Source: JAOPZW01 sp963807305 (GTDB taxonomy: Bacteria > Actinomycetota > Thermoleophilia > Solirubrobacterales > Solirubrobacteraceae). From it: DNA of 64,000 nucleotides. Below, one piece after another: positions 48,117 to 56,632 of this stretch. A program made the position numbers and the translations under genes. The DNA is taken from contig CAWEBN010000005.1 of the NCBI GenBank assembly GCA_963807305.1, positions 930,001 to 994,000 of the forward strand, written 5' to 3'. The stretch's first letter is position 1. Each line of letters starts with the position of its first letter. The notes below the pieces were generated by a model. The model worked only from the letters and a program-made list of their open reading frames with translations, searched no databases and was not told the origin of the DNA.

Positions 48117-48980
48117 TCACGGTCGCCGCGCGGCGGCGACGAAGCGCAGCAGCTCACGCGTTGCGCTGAGCCCGGACGGGTTCCGGTCCGGGAGCGGCGG
48201 TCCGGCGCCCGGCCAGCCGTGGTCGGTCCCCGACAGGCGCAGGCGCTCCACGCGCAGCCCGGCGTCGCAGCCGCCGTAGCGCACGCGGGTGACGAGCCGG
48301 CGCGGGCTGCTCTGCGTCGTGCTCGCGGCGCAGCCGTCGCGGCGCGCCCAGCGCGCGGTGTAGCGCGGGACCGAGCCGGCGCGGTCCGGGCGCTTGCCGT
48401 CGTAGGGGGTGACGGTGTCGGCGCTGCCGTGGATGTCCAGGAACGAGGCGCGCGCGCTGCCCGGGCAGGGCTCGAGCGCACGGTAGCCGGCGGAGACCGG
48501 GACCACCGCCGCGAAGCGGTCGGGGAGCGCGCAGGCCAGGCGGGCGGCGAACCCGGCGCCGTTGGAGACGCCGGTGATCGAGATCCGCTTCGCGTCGAAG
48601 CAGCCCCCCGCCAGCGCGCGGTCGAGCAGGTCGGTCACCGCGTCGACGTCGGCCGTCCCCTGCGCGCGGTTGAGCGACCAGAACGCGTCGTCCGAGGTCG
48701 GGTAGAGGACACCGAAGCCCTGCCGCGTCGCTGCCGCGACCACGCCCAGGCGGTCGGTGGGGTCGCCGTGGCCGCCCGGTACGACGACCACGATCAGCGG
48801 CGTCGCCCCGGGCCGCGCGCGGGCCGGAACGTGCAGGTCCCCGCCGCGCACGTCGCTGCCTGCGGCCCGCGGGCAGGAGGGTGCCGGCGGCGGGTCGGCC
48901 GCGACGTGCCGCTTGGCGCCCGCGCCGCAGCCGGCCACCGCGATGAGGGCCGCCGCCAGGATCAGGCGCCGGCGAAGCAC
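48117..48980 (-). CDS. Lipoprotein esterase (PHB-depolymerase/feruloyl-esterase LpqC-like)
   Basis: A protein of 287 residues with a lipoprotein signal peptide ending in ALIAVAGCGAG (lipobox Cys at residue 18). The hydrolase part has LIVVVVPGGHGDPTD, the nucleophile ITGVSNGAGFAARLA, acid in DIHGSADTVTPYDG and the His in SGTDHGWPG, the set of the LpqC/poly(3-hydroxybutyrate) depolymerase branch. It is expected to sit on the outer face of the cytoplasmic membrane and hydrolyse an ester-linked polymer or aromatic ester. Substrate unknown. It overlaps the preceding HATPase gene by 19 bases. Confidence 0.88.
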   Translation of the reverse strand: MLRRRLILAAALIAVAGCGAGAKRHVAADPPPAPSCPRAAGSDVRGGDLHVPARARPGATPLIVVVVPGGHGDPTDRLGVVAAATRQGFGVLYPTSDDAFWSLNRAQGTADVDAVTDLLDRALAGGCFDAKRISITGVSNGAGFAARLACALPDRFAAVVPVSAGYRALEPCPGSARASFLDIHGSADTVTPYDGKRPDRAGSVPRYTARWARRDGCAASTTQSSPRRLVTRVRYGGCDAGLRVERLRLSGTDHGWPGAGPPLPDRNPSGLSATRELLRFVAAARRP

Positions 48981-49363
48981 ATGCGCAGGCGCGTCCCACC
49001 GCCCTGGTCGGGGCGCTCGATGTTGAGCTCCGTGGCCAGCCGCCCGATGACGGCCAGCCCGAGCCCGAGCCCGGGGCTGTCGGGATTCGGGCTCATGCCG
49101 CAGCCGTAGTCGCGCACCACGACGACGAGGCGGTCGGGCTCGGCGCAGGCGACGACGCGCATCGGGCCGGCCTGCTCCTCGCGGTAGGCGTGCAGCACGG
49201 CGTTGGTGACCGCCTCGCTGACGGCCAGCGCCACGTCGGGCCCGACCCCGACGCCGTGCAGCTCGGCGAAGTCGACCACGGCCCGGCGGATGCCCGGGAC
49301 CGCTGCCGGGGTGGCCTGGGTGCGCAGCTCCAGTCGCTCGATATCCACGGCGGACGCGTCCAT
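48962..49363 (-). CDS. HATPase_c_2 anti-sigma factor / serine kinase (RsbW-like)
   Basis: A protein of 133 residues with a GHKL ATPase fold: VALAVSEAVTNAVLHAYREE (N-box), VVVRDYGCGMSPNPDSPGLGLGLAVIGRLA (G1 and G2 boxes), and GGTRLRMCF at the end. RsbW/SpoIIAB-type kinases bind sigma factors or phosphorylate STAS antagonists. It lies four bases after the SpoIIE phosphatase gene, on the same strand, so together they form a phosphatase/kinase pair of a partner-switching module. The STAS partner may be the distant one at 26.9 kb. Confidence 0.9.
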   Translation of the reverse strand: MDASAVDIERLELRTQATPAAVPGIRRAVVDFAELHGVGVGPDVALAVSEAVTNAVLHAYREEQAGPMRVVACAEPDRLVVVVRDYGCGMSPNPDSPGLGLGLAVIGRLATELNIERPDQGGGTRLRMCFAGA

Positions 49364-49366
49364 CGC

Positions 49367-51220
49367 TCAGGTCACGGTCACCTTAGGCTGATCCCGCGTG
49401 GAACGGTGGTCGGGCCCCTGGCCGACGCCGACCAGCCGCAGGGCGAGCATCGCGCGGTCGTCGACCACGTCACCGACCTGGAACTCGCGTAGTGCCCTCT
49501 GCACGTCCGCGATCATCTCGTGCGGCTCGGCCGGAGCCCCGGGCAGGGCGCCGAGCAGGCGCTCCTCGCCGAAGCGCTCGCGCCCGGCCGGCGTGTCGGT
49601 CACGCCGTCGGTGTAGAAGAGCAGCGTGTCGCCCGGGCGCAGATCGATCTCGCTCTGCTCCCAGCGCGCCGCGCCGGTCATGCCCAGCAGGAGCCCGGGC
49701 GGCCCGATCGTCGTCGGGGCCTGCCCGGGCCGCGACAGGACCGGAAGCGGATGGCCCGCACTGGTCAGGCGCAGGCGCGCGCCCGCGTCCGTCGGCACCA
49801 CGTGCGCGCAGGCGACGGTCAGCAGCGAGATCTCGGGCCGGTGGACGAGGACGTCGTTCAGCAGGCCGACGACGGCCGCCGGGCTGGGATCGAAGCGCGC
49901 CGCCGTCGCAAGCGTGTGGCGCGCCAGCGCGGTCAGGGCGGCCGCCTGCACGCCCTTGCCGGTGACGTCGCCGACGACGGCGAGGAAGCCCTCGTCGAGC
50001 TCGACGACGTCGAAGAAGTCGCCGCCGACGTCGACCGTCGTGTCGCCGGCCGCGTACGACGAGGCCAGCGCCCAGCCCGGCATGGTCGGCAGCTGCGCGG
50101 GGAGCAGGCTCTCCTGCAGCGTTTCCGCGGCCGTCGCGCGCTCGGTGTACAGGCGCGCGTTCTCGACCGCGGTCGCGGCCCGGCGTGCCAGGTCGCCCGC
50201 GAAGACCAGGTCGTCCTCCTCGAAGGTGCGCCGGCTCTCGGCCGACACCATCGTCAGCACGCCGATCGTGCGCCCGGCGACGTCCATCGGGATGAGCATG
50301 ACCGAGCGCATGCCCAGCGCGCGGATCGTCTCGAGCTGCTCCGGGTCCTCGATGCTCTGCGCGAGCAGCTCGTCGGGCAGCTCGGGGTAGAGCTCGGGAC
50401 GCCCGGAGCGCAGCACGCCGTAGGTCCCCGAGTCCTCGTTGGGATCGGGCGGGTAGCGATTGCGCAGCTCGCGCGCGAAGGCGACCTTGCTGGGGTTGAC
50501 GTGTGCCACGGCGACGAGCTTGAGGCGCTGGTTGGCGTCGAGGACGTCGACCGCGCACCAGTCGGCCAGGCCGGGCACCAAGAGCTGGGCGACGCGCTGC
50601 AGGGTCTCCTCGTAGTCCAGCGAGGAGCTGAGCGTCGCCCCCGCCTGGGCCAGGAAGCGCTGGCGCAGCTCGGCCTCCTTGGCCTCGGTGACGTCCTCGA
50701 TCACGCTGACGGCCATCGTCTCGCCGGCGGTGCCGCGCAGCGGCGCGGCCTTGACCAGCCGCCAGCGCTGCTCGCCGGTCTCACGGTTGACGATCCGCGT
50801 CAGCAGCGGCTCGGCGGGCTGCCCGTTGACGATCTTGTAGCTGGGGACGTCCTCGGCGACCATAGGGCGCCCGTCCTCGTGCGTGGACTCCCACTGGGCG
50901 AAGATCGCGCCCAGCGGCTGGGCCAGGAGCTCCTCGGGTGAGGCGCATCCCAGCAGGCTCGCGGCGGCCTGGTTGGCATAGCGCATGCGCCGCTGCGCAT
51001 CGGTGACCGTGACGGCCTCGCTGAGCGAGCCGAGCATGTCCTGCAGCTGCTCGCGCGTCGGGGTCGTCTCGCTCGCGGGCCCGAGCGCCTCGGTGCGCCG
51101 GCGGCGGCGCGCCCCGCGCGAGGCCACGCCCGCGGCGGTCACCGCGGCCGCGCCGGCCGCCAACGCGGCGAACGCGGTTGCGCGACCCTGGCCTCGGCCT
51201 CCCCGAATGCCCCCGGACAC
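49367..51220 (-). CDS. PAS-GAF-PP2C (SpoIIE/RsbU-like) sensor phosphatase
   Basis: A protein of about 617 residues. A hydrophobic N-terminus (TAFAALAAGAAAVTAAGVASRG) is followed by a PAS domain (DMLGSLSEAVTVTDAQRRMRYANQAAASLLG... MAVSVIEDVTEAKEAELRQ), a GAF domain (about residues 180-340), and a PP2C domain with metal-binding GGDFFD, GDVTGKGVQAAA, YTDGVTD and VDDRAMLALR. It should dephosphorylate a STAS protein in response to a PAS or GAF ligand. The HATPase gene follows four bases later. GTG 51220 and TTG 51250 are both possible starts. Confidence 0.9.
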   Translation of the reverse strand: MSGGIRGGRGQGRATAFAALAAGAAAVTAAGVASRGARRRRRTEALGPASETTPTREQLQDMLGSLSEAVTVTDAQRRMRYANQAAASLLGCASPEELLAQPLGAIFAQWESTHEDGRPMVAEDVPSYKIVNGQPAEPLLTRIVNRETGEQRWRLVKAAPLRGTAGETMAVSVIEDVTEAKEAELRQRFLAQAGATLSSSLDYEETLQRVAQLLVPGLADWCAVDVLDANQRLKLVAVAHVNPSKVAFARELRNRYPPDPNEDSGTYGVLRSGRPELYPELPDELLAQSIEDPEQLETIRALGMRSVMLIPMDVAGRTIGVLTMVSAESRRTFEEDDLVFAGDLARRAATAVENARLYTERATAAETLQESLLPAQLPTMPGWALASSYAAGDTTVDVGGDFFDVVELDEGFLAVVGDVTGKGVQAAALTALARHTLATAARFDPSPAAVVGLLNDVLVHRPEISLLTVACAHVVPTDAGARLRLTSAGHPLPVLSRPGQAPTTIGPPGLLLGMTGAARWEQSEIDLRPGDTLLFYTDGVTDTPAGRERFGEERLLGALPGAPAEPHEMIADVQRALREFQVGDVVDDRAMLALRLVGVGQGPDHRSTRDQPKVTVT

Positions 51221-51287
51221 GTGCCTATCTTTGCGGGTCGCGCGGTCCAACGTGAAATCCCGTCGTCACGCGGCCCCGGGCGGCGGA

Positions 51288-51342
51288 CGGTCAGACGGCG
51301 GTCAGCGGGCGGTCAGCGGGCGGTCAGACGGCGGTCAGCGCC
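51288..51342. repeat. 11-bp tandem repeat (five units)
   Basis: Five units of CGGTCAGMSGG, at 51288, 51299, 51310, 51321 and 51332, differ only at the last four positions. The array covers the stop codon of the helical protein gene (TGA at 51324-51326 on minus) and the space before the SpoIIE gene. It puts a TGA in more than one minus frame. Confidence 0.8.
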
Positions 51343-51812
51343 GTCCGGGCGGCGGCGAGGCGATGGCTCTCCACCTCGGTCTGCTGGCGCTCGGCGCGCG
51401 CGCTCAGCGCCTCGAAGCGCGCCCGCTCCAGGCCCACCTGCTCGGCGACATCGGCCAGCGCCTGCCACATGGCCAGCTTGCCCTGGATCCCGATGAGCAG
51501 CCCCTCGAGCTCGACCAGCGGGCTCAGCGGCGAGTAGCCGAGCAGCTGGCCGTTGGGCTTCAGGCGCCCGAGCTTCTCGGCCGTCCAGCCGGCCGCCACC
51601 TTGAGCTGGTCGGGCTTGACCCCCAGCTCGCCGATGACGGCCAGGAGCGTGTCACGGTCCTCCTCGATTTCCCCGACGAGGCCGTCCAGGAACGCGCCGA
51701 GCTCCGATCCCTTGTTCTCGCCGGCGGCGCGGCGAACGAGTTCCAGCCCGAGCGTCGAGCCGAGCAGGTGGTCGTTGAGGTAGGTCGCGAGGTACTTCGA
51801 AGCAGAAGGCAT
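51324..51812 (-). CDS. Helical ferritin-like hypothetical protein
   Basis: A protein of 162 residues, almost all helical: YLATYLNDHLLGSTLGLELVRRAAGENKGSELGAFL, VGEIEEDRDTLLAVIGELG, WTAEKLGRL, LEGLLIGIQGKLAMWQALADV, and a C-terminal helix FEALSARAERQQTEVESHRLAAAR. The acidic and His residues recall four-helix ferritin-like proteins, but no canonical di-iron motif is obvious. Likely a soluble cytoplasmic protein of unknown role. Its 3' end falls within the 11-bp tandem repeat, so its length may have varied as units were gained or lost. Confidence 0.75.
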   Translation of the reverse strand: MPSASKYLATYLNDHLLGSTLGLELVRRAAGENKGSELGAFLDGLVGEIEEDRDTLLAVIGELGVKPDQLKVAAGWTAEKLGRLKPNGQLLGYSPLSPLVELEGLLIGIQGKLAMWQALADVAEQVGLERARFEALSARAERQQTEVESHRLAAARTALTAV

Positions 51813-51872
51813 GAGCAGGGGCTACCACGAAGGAAGCATCCATGCGCTCCCGAAACGACTGCCGGTGACGCC

Positions 51873-52139
51873 ATGGTCATCGTCACCGTGGCGCTGCTGA
51901 CCGTCTCCACCGCGTGGCTGAGCTTCCGCTTCCGGCGGGTGCGCCCGCTGCTCGAGGGCGATCCCGTGATCCTCGTCGCCGACGGGCGCGTGGTCGAGCG
52001 CAACCTGCGCCGCCGGCGGATGACCGTCGAGGAGCTGGGTGCCGAGGCGCGGCTGGCGCAGATCGGCTCGCTGGAGGACGTGCGCTACGCCGTGCTCGAG
52101 ACGAGCGGACGGATCAGCTTCGTCACCGCGTCTTCGTAG
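51873..52139 (+). CDS. Orphan DUF421/YetF C-terminal domain with one membrane helix
   Basis: A protein of 88 residues: a single N-terminal helix (MVIVTVALLTVSTAWLSF) then RFRRVRPLLEGDPVILVADGRVVERNLRRRRMTVEELGAEARLAQIGSLEDVRYAVLETSGRISFV, which is the cytoplasmic domain of DUF421 (YetF) membrane proteins. Full-length members are about 160-230 residues with three helices; here the N-terminal two are missing and there is no room upstream, so this is a truncated but open-reading form. ATG 51873. It ends nine bases before the stop of the convergent ligase gene. Confidence 0.78.
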   Translation: MVIVTVALLTVSTAWLSFRFRRVRPLLEGDPVILVADGRVVERNLRRRRMTVEELGAEARLAQIGSLEDVRYAVLETSGRISFVTASS

Positions 52140-52148
52140 GTCTTCCGC

Positions 52149-53087
52149 TCACAAGGGGCGCTCGCGCACGACGTCGCGCGCGGGCTTGTCGTCGCGCAGG
52201 CCCAGGTAGCGCGGGTGGCGCAGGCGCCCGTCGCGCGTCCACTCGGTGAAGGCGACCTGGGCGACGATCTCGGGCGTGACCCACGTCGTGTCGCGGCCGG
52301 GCGGGTCGCCCGCCCCGAAGGGCGAGTCGGGCTGCTCGAGCCTGGCCATGCGCTCGCCGAGCGTGCGCAGCTCGCGGGCGTCGAAGCCGGTGCCGACCTT
52401 GCCGGCGTAGCGCAGCACGTCGCCGTCGTAGAAGCCGACGAGCAGTGCGCCGAAGTCCTCGCGCGAGCCGCGCGGCGCGGTGTAGCCGCCGATCACGAGC
52501 TCCTGCTCGGCCGAGCACTTCCACTTCAGCCAGTCACGCGTGCGCTTGCCCGCATACGGGCTGTCGGCGCGCTTGGCGATGAGCCCCTCCCAGCCGTTGC
52601 CGCACGCCTCGCGCAGCAGCCGCTCGCCCTCGTGGGCGCGGCGGTAGGGCGTCCAGCGCACGACGCCGTCGCCGAAGCGCAGCGCCTCGCGCAGCGCCGC
52701 CTTGCGCTCGCGCAGCGGGTGCTCGCGCAGGTCCTCGCCGTCGAGCCACAGGACGTCGAAGACGTAGAAGGCGATCTTGACCCCGCGGTCGTGCCCGCGC
52801 CGCTGCAGCGCCTCGAAGCTCGACCGCCCGCCGGACAGCCCGACGACCTCGCCGTCGACGACGAAGCGCCTGGACGGCGCCTCCTCGAGCGCGGCGGCCA
52901 CCTCCGGGTAGCGCTGGTTGAGCGACAGCCGGTTGCGCGACTCGAGTGCTACGGCCCCACCGTCGCGGAAGGCCAGGCAGCGATAGCCGTCGAGCTTGCG
53001 CTCGACGATCCAGTTGGGTGCGTCGAAGACGTCAGCGCTGAGCGTGGCCTTCGTCGCCTCGGCGCGGCGGGGGATCGGGTCGGCCAT
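52149..53087 (-). CDS. ATP-dependent DNA ligase (LigD-ligase-domain/LigC type)
   Basis: A protein of 312 residues with the nucleotidyltransferase motifs of ATP-dependent ligases: motif I ERKLDGYRCLAF (active-site Lys), FYVFDVLWLDGEDL, motif IV EGLIAKRADSPY, and motif V DWLKWKC, followed by an OB domain (VIGGYTAPRGSREDFGALLVG, YAGKVGTGFDARELRTL). It seals nicks or double-strand breaks in bacterial non-homologous end joining. It lacks the LigD polymerase and phosphoesterase domains; a phosphoesterase gene lies 6 kb away. No Ku gene is in the window. ATG 53087 has no obvious Shine-Dalgarno. Confidence 0.93.
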   Translation of the reverse strand: MADPIPRRAEATKATLSADVFDAPNWIVERKLDGYRCLAFRDGGAVALESRNRLSLNQRYPEVAAALEEAPSRRFVVDGEVVGLSGGRSSFEALQRRGHDRGVKIAFYVFDVLWLDGEDLREHPLRERKAALREALRFGDGVVRWTPYRRAHEGERLLREACGNGWEGLIAKRADSPYAGKRTRDWLKWKCSAEQELVIGGYTAPRGSREDFGALLVGFYDGDVLRYAGKVGTGFDARELRTLGERMARLEQPDSPFGAGDPPGRDTTWVTPEIVAQVAFTEWTRDGRLRHPRYLGLRDDKPARDVVRERPL

Positions 53088-53140
53088 GGAGCATTCGTAC
53101 CCGAAGCGGACGCGGGACGCCGCGCAGCTAGCCTGGCGCC

Positions 53141-54004
53141 GTGGCCGACCTTCCACTGCCGGGCACGGGACGGGCGTGGGTGGCGGTGCCGGCGCCGGGC
53201 CGCGGACCGGGGTGCTGGGCCGGGGCGCCCAGCGCGGCGCTCGACCGCGACGGCGCCATCGTCCTGGCGTATCGCGTCCGCGACCCCGAGCGCCGCGGCG
53301 GCGCGGTCGTGATCGCCCGCGCGGTCGATCACGAGCGGTTCGCCACCGAGCTCGTGTTGGACAAGGACCGCTTCGGCGCCGAGTCGCTGGAGCGTCCGGC
53401 GCTCGTACGGACCGCCGATGGCGGCTGGCGCCTCTACGTGTGCTGCGCCACGCCGCACAGCGCGCACTGGCGTATCGACGCGCTCGACGCTCGCGTGCTG
53501 CCCGCGCTCGCCGAGGCGCGGCCGACGACGGTGTTCGCCGGCGACGAGCGCACGGGTGTGAAGGACCCGGTCATCCGCCGCCGCGCCGGACGCTGGGAGG
53601 CGTGGATCTGCTGTCACCCGCTCGACGAGCCCGGCCACGAGGACCGCATGACGACGGCCTACGTGACGAGCGCCGACGGCCTGACCTGGGGGCGCCTCCG
53701 GACGGTCCTCGCGCCGCGCCCGAGCGGCTGGGACGCTCGCGGCACCCGCGTGACCGCGGTACTGGCGGACGGGCGCGCGCTCTACGACGGCCGCGCGACC
53801 AGGGAGGAGAACTTCTCCGAGCGCACGGGCGTGGCGGTGCCGGTCGCGGGCGGCGGCCTACGGGCGGCCGGCGACAGACCGGTGGCGGTCGTCCGCTACG
53901 TGGACGCGGTCGCGGTACCCGGCGGCCACCGCCTGTACTACGAGGCGCCGCTGCCGGACGGCAGCCACGAGCTGCGTACGGAGCTGATCAGCCGAAGCGG
54001 CTGA
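53141..54004 (+). CDS. Beta-propeller-like protein resembling GH43/GH130-type folds
   Basis: A protein of 287 residues built of repeated short strands with aromatic residues: AIVLAYRVRDPERRGGAVVIARA, PALVRTADGGWRLYVCCATPHS, VKDPVIRRRAGRWEAWICCHP, TTAYVTSADGLTWG. The pattern (x-P-x-V-h-x-x-x-G-x-W-x-h-Y/W) is that of five-bladed glycosidase propellers, but catalytic acids cannot be assigned with confidence. It could be a lectin-like or glycosidase-like protein. GTG 53141. The divergent ligase gene begins 54 bases upstream. Confidence 0.65.
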   Translation: MADLPLPGTGRAWVAVPAPGRGPGCWAGAPSAALDRDGAIVLAYRVRDPERRGGAVVIARAVDHERFATELVLDKDRFGAESLERPALVRTADGGWRLYVCCATPHSAHWRIDALDARVLPALAEARPTTVFAGDERTGVKDPVIRRRAGRWEAWICCHPLDEPGHEDRMTTAYVTSADGLTWGRLRTVLAPRPSGWDARGTRVTAVLADGRALYDGRATREENFSERTGVAVPVAGGGLRAAGDRPVAVVRYVDAVAVPGGHRLYYEAPLPDGSHELRTELISRSG

Positions 54005-54071
54005 GCCCCCACCACGAGATCGGTGTAGCGACGGCTCCGACGAGCAGGGCGAAGATGGTGGCATCGAACAT
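53988..54071 (-). CDS. Possible 27-residue membrane peptide
   Basis: On minus, ATG 54071 opens a frame of 27 residues, FDATIFALLVGAVATPISWW and a short polar end, stopping at TGA 53988. It overlaps the end of the preceding plus-strand gene and has no visible ribosome-binding site. The hydrophobic stretch with a Trp-Trp end looks like a small membrane peptide, but short frames of this kind occur by chance in this base composition. Low support. Confidence 0.3.
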   Translation of the reverse strand: MFDATIFALLVGAVATPISWWGLSRFG

Positions 54072-54158
54072 GGCCGGTGGTTTCAACGGGACCGCGCCGC
54101 CGTCCTGCGCCCGCCGGACGCGACTGGACACATAATCGATGCGCCACCATGTGGCGCG

Positions 54159-54647
54159 ATGCTGATCCGCGATGCGACTGCCGAGGACTGGCCCGCGATC
54201 TGGCGCTTCATGCGCGGCATCGCGGCGGCGGGAGAGACGTTCTCGTGGGACCGCGACATCGCCGAGGAGGAGGCGCGCGGCTACTGGCTGCGCGGCGAGC
54301 CGGCGCGTGCCTTCGTCGCCGTCGACGACCACGGGACGGTCGTCGGAACGGCCGAGATGGGGCGCCGCCTGGGCGGCCCGGCGGCGCACACCGCGAGCGC
54401 GGGCTTCATGGTCGACCCGGCGCACTTCGGTCGCGGGGCCGGGCGGGCGCTGGGCGAGCACGTCATCGCCCGGGCCCGCGAGGACGGCTATCGCGCGATC
54501 GTCTTCAACGCGGTGGTCGAGTCCAACGCGCGCGCCGTCGGCCTGTGGCGCTCACTGGGCTTCGAGGTGGTGGGCACCGTGCCCGACGGCTTCCACCACC
54601 CCGTGCACGGATACGTCGGCCTGCACGTCATGCACCTGCGGCTGTGA
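54159..54647 (+). CDS. GNAT N-acetyltransferase
   Basis: A protein of 162 residues starting MLIRDATAEDWPAIWRFMR. The GNAT core is visible as AFVAVDDHGTVVGTAEMG (motif D/A strand), FMVDPAHFGRGAGRALGEHVIARAR with the acetyl-CoA loop GRGAGRA, and VVESNARAVGLWRSLGFEVVGTVPDGF, the usual close of the fold. It transfers an acetyl group to an amine; the N-terminal pattern and the GFEVVGTVP end are shared with many small-molecule acetyltransferases of the phosphinothricin/antibiotic type, but the acceptor cannot be named. It stops six bases before the end of the convergent luciferase-like gene. Confidence 0.93.
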   Translation: MLIRDATAEDWPAIWRFMRGIAAAGETFSWDRDIAEEEARGYWLRGEPARAFVAVDDHGTVVGTAEMGRRLGGPAAHTASAGFMVDPAHFGRGAGRALGEHVIARAREDGYRAIVFNAVVESNARAVGLWRSLGFEVVGTVPDGFHHPVHGYVGLHVMHLRL

Positions 54648-54653
54648 CGGCGA

Positions 54654-55820
54654 TCAGGCGGGCGCCGCCTCCCGCGCCTCGGCCGAGCGCCGGCGCAGCG
54701 CCGGCATGACCTGGGTGGCGAAGAGCTCCATGCTCTTGACCGTGCGGTAGTGGGGCATGTCCCCGACGCCCATGAGCGAGATGATCTGGCCGAAGCCGAG
54801 CTCGTCGATCAGCGACTCGAAGCGCTCCCCGACGGTGTCCGGGCTCCCGACCACAGCCATGCCGTTGTCGATGATCTCCTCGTAGGTGAGCTCGTTGAAC
54901 GGCTTGGCCCCCCGCGCGGACAGCATCCCGCGCAGCGAGTTCAGCGACGTGTAGCCGGGCGGCATCACGCGCTCGAGGCCCTGCTTGAGGCCCTTGTGGA
55001 AGAGCCACTCGATGTGCTGGCGGCCCTCGGCGTGGGCCTGCTCGTCGGTCTCGGCCACGTACACCGGGATCGAGAGCCCGAGCTTCTCGGGATCGGGCTC
55101 GTAGCCCAGGTCGTTGGCGGCGCTGCGGTAGCCGTCGAACCAGCGCTTGACGACGGGCGTCGGCGCGTAGACCGACATGTACGTGTAGCGCTTCTCGGCG
55201 CAGAACTTCATCGTCTCGGTGCTGCCCGCGCCCGGGATGTAGATCGGCGGGTGGGGGTCCTGCAGCGGGCGCGGCCAGACGTTGACGTAGCGGAACTCGT
55301 AGTTGGGGCTGACCCACTCGAAGACCTCGTCGCTGGTCCACGCCTTGACGATCAGATCGTGGGCCTCGTTGAAGCGCTCGCGCGAGCGCGTCGGGCTGAT
55401 CGAGTGCGCGTAGTACTCCCAGCCGATGCCGCGCACGAAGCCCGAGACCAGGCGCCCGTCGGTGAGGTGGTCGAGCATCGCGATCTCCTCGGCCACCCGC
55501 AGCGGATGGTCGCGGATGCCGATGGCGTTGCCGAGGACCATCACCTTGGCGGTGCTCGTGCGCCGCGCCAGCGCCGCGGCCATGATGTTGGGCGAGGGCA
55601 TCAGTCCGTAGGCCGTCTGGTGGTGCTCGTTGACCGCGATGCCATCGAAGCCGAGCCGCTCCGCGTACTCGAGCTCGTCGAGGTAGCGGTGGTAGAGCTT
55701 GTTGCCGACCTTGGGGTCGAAGTGCTTGTTGGGGAAGTCCAGCGACGGCGAGGCGTAGCGCTCGTCGAAGTCGTCGGGCAGGTACGGGTACGGCATGAGG
55801 TGGAAGAAGACGAACTTCAT
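54654..55820 (-). CDS. Luciferase-like (LLM) flavin-dependent monooxygenase
   Basis: A protein of 388 residues with a TIM-barrel LLM fold: YLDELEYAERLGFDGIAVNEHHQTAYGLMPSPNIMAAALARRT, VLGNAIGIRDHPLRVAEEIAMLDHLTDGRLVSGFVRG, and RPLQDPHPPIYIPGAGSTETMKFCAEKRY. The EHHQ and GSTET motifs fit FMN-dependent bacterial-luciferase-type monooxygenases rather than typical F420 enzymes. It could oxidise or degrade an aliphatic or aromatic carbonyl. The ATG overlaps the stop of the alpha/beta hydrolase gene (ATGA), so the pair may act in sequence on one substrate. Confidence 0.9.
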   Translation of the reverse strand: MKFVFFHLMPYPYLPDDFDERYASPSLDFPNKHFDPKVGNKLYHRYLDELEYAERLGFDGIAVNEHHQTAYGLMPSPNIMAAALARRTSTAKVMVLGNAIGIRDHPLRVAEEIAMLDHLTDGRLVSGFVRGIGWEYYAHSISPTRSRERFNEAHDLIVKAWTSDEVFEWVSPNYEFRYVNVWPRPLQDPHPPIYIPGAGSTETMKFCAEKRYTYMSVYAPTPVVKRWFDGYRSAANDLGYEPDPEKLGLSIPVYVAETDEQAHAEGRQHIEWLFHKGLKQGLERVMPPGYTSLNSLRGMLSARGAKPFNELTYEEIIDNGMAVVGSPDTVGERFESLIDELGFGQIISLMGVGDMPHYRTVKSMELFATQVMPALRRRSAEAREAAPA

Positions 55821-56632
55821 GTCGCGCTCTCCGATCCGCTGAGGAGGAACTCGGTGACGGCGTCGGCGAACGCCTCGGTCTGCTCGAAGTACATGGCGTG
55901 GCCGCAGTCCTCGACGATCTGCAGGGTCGCGTCAGGGATGCGCTCGGCGTAGAGGCGGCCGTGCTCGATGGGGACGACGCGATCGTCGTCGGCCCACAGG
56001 ACGAGCGTCGGGACCGCGATCCGGTGCAGGCGGCGCTCGAGCTTTGGGTTGTTGAGGTACGGCGCCCAGCCGTAGCGCGCGAGGCCGGCCAGGTCGCGAT
56101 AGGTCGCGAGGATGAAGTCCACGTCGGGCTCTTCCGGGAACATGCCGGCGCCGGCCGCCGGGTCGTGGAAGAGCGTCGTCACCACCTGGTCGGGCGTCAT
56201 CAGGAAGATGTCCGTGGCCATGTTGCCCGGCACCCGCAGCCCGGCCGCGCCGAGCAGCGCCAGCCGCTCCACCCGCTCGGGCGAGTGGACCGCGAGCTCC
56301 GCCGCCAGCCAGCCTCCCAGCGAGCCGCCGACGACGTGCACGCGATCAAGCCCCAGCCGGTCCAGGACGTCGAGGTAGTGGTAGACGAGGTCGTCCATGG
56401 CCTCGACCTCGGGCAGGTCGTCGGAGCCCCCGAAGCCCGGATGATCGGGCGCCACCACCGCGAAGCGGCGGGCGAGGAGCCCGAGGAAGGGATGCCACGC
56501 GCCGGCGCCGCCGGCCGCGTGGAGGAAGAGCAGCGGCGGACCCTCGCCGCCGCGCTGGACGTGGATCGAGCCGCTGCCGAGCTCGAGCCGTTCGCTCGCG
56601 CCCTCGGGCAGCGCGCTGGCCGTGTCGGTCAC
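55817..56632 (-). CDS. Alpha/beta hydrolase (meta-cleavage-hydrolase-like)
   Basis: A protein of 271 residues: oxyanion and lid region PPLLFLHAAGGAGAWHPF, DHPGFGGSDDLPE, nucleophile VVGGSLGGWLAAELAVHSPERV, acid in LWADDDRVVPIEHG and His in VEDCGHAMYFEQTEAF. The arrangement matches C-C bond hydrolases and esterases of aromatic degradation. GTG 56632 was chosen; upstream starts would add a Pro/Asp-rich non-conserved extension. The stop overlaps the start of the luciferase-like gene, so a two-step catabolic unit is likely (inference). Confidence 0.88.
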   Translation of the reverse strand: MTDTASALPEGASERLELGSGSIHVQRGGEGPPLLFLHAAGGAGAWHPFLGLLARRFAVVAPDHPGFGGSDDLPEVEAMDDLVYHYLDVLDRLGLDRVHVVGGSLGGWLAAELAVHSPERVERLALLGAAGLRVPGNMATDIFLMTPDQVVTTLFHDPAAGAGMFPEEPDVDFILATYRDLAGLARYGWAPYLNNPKLERRLHRIAVPTLVLWADDDRVVPIEHGRLYAERIPDATLQIVEDCGHAMYFEQTEAFADAVTEFLLSGSESAT

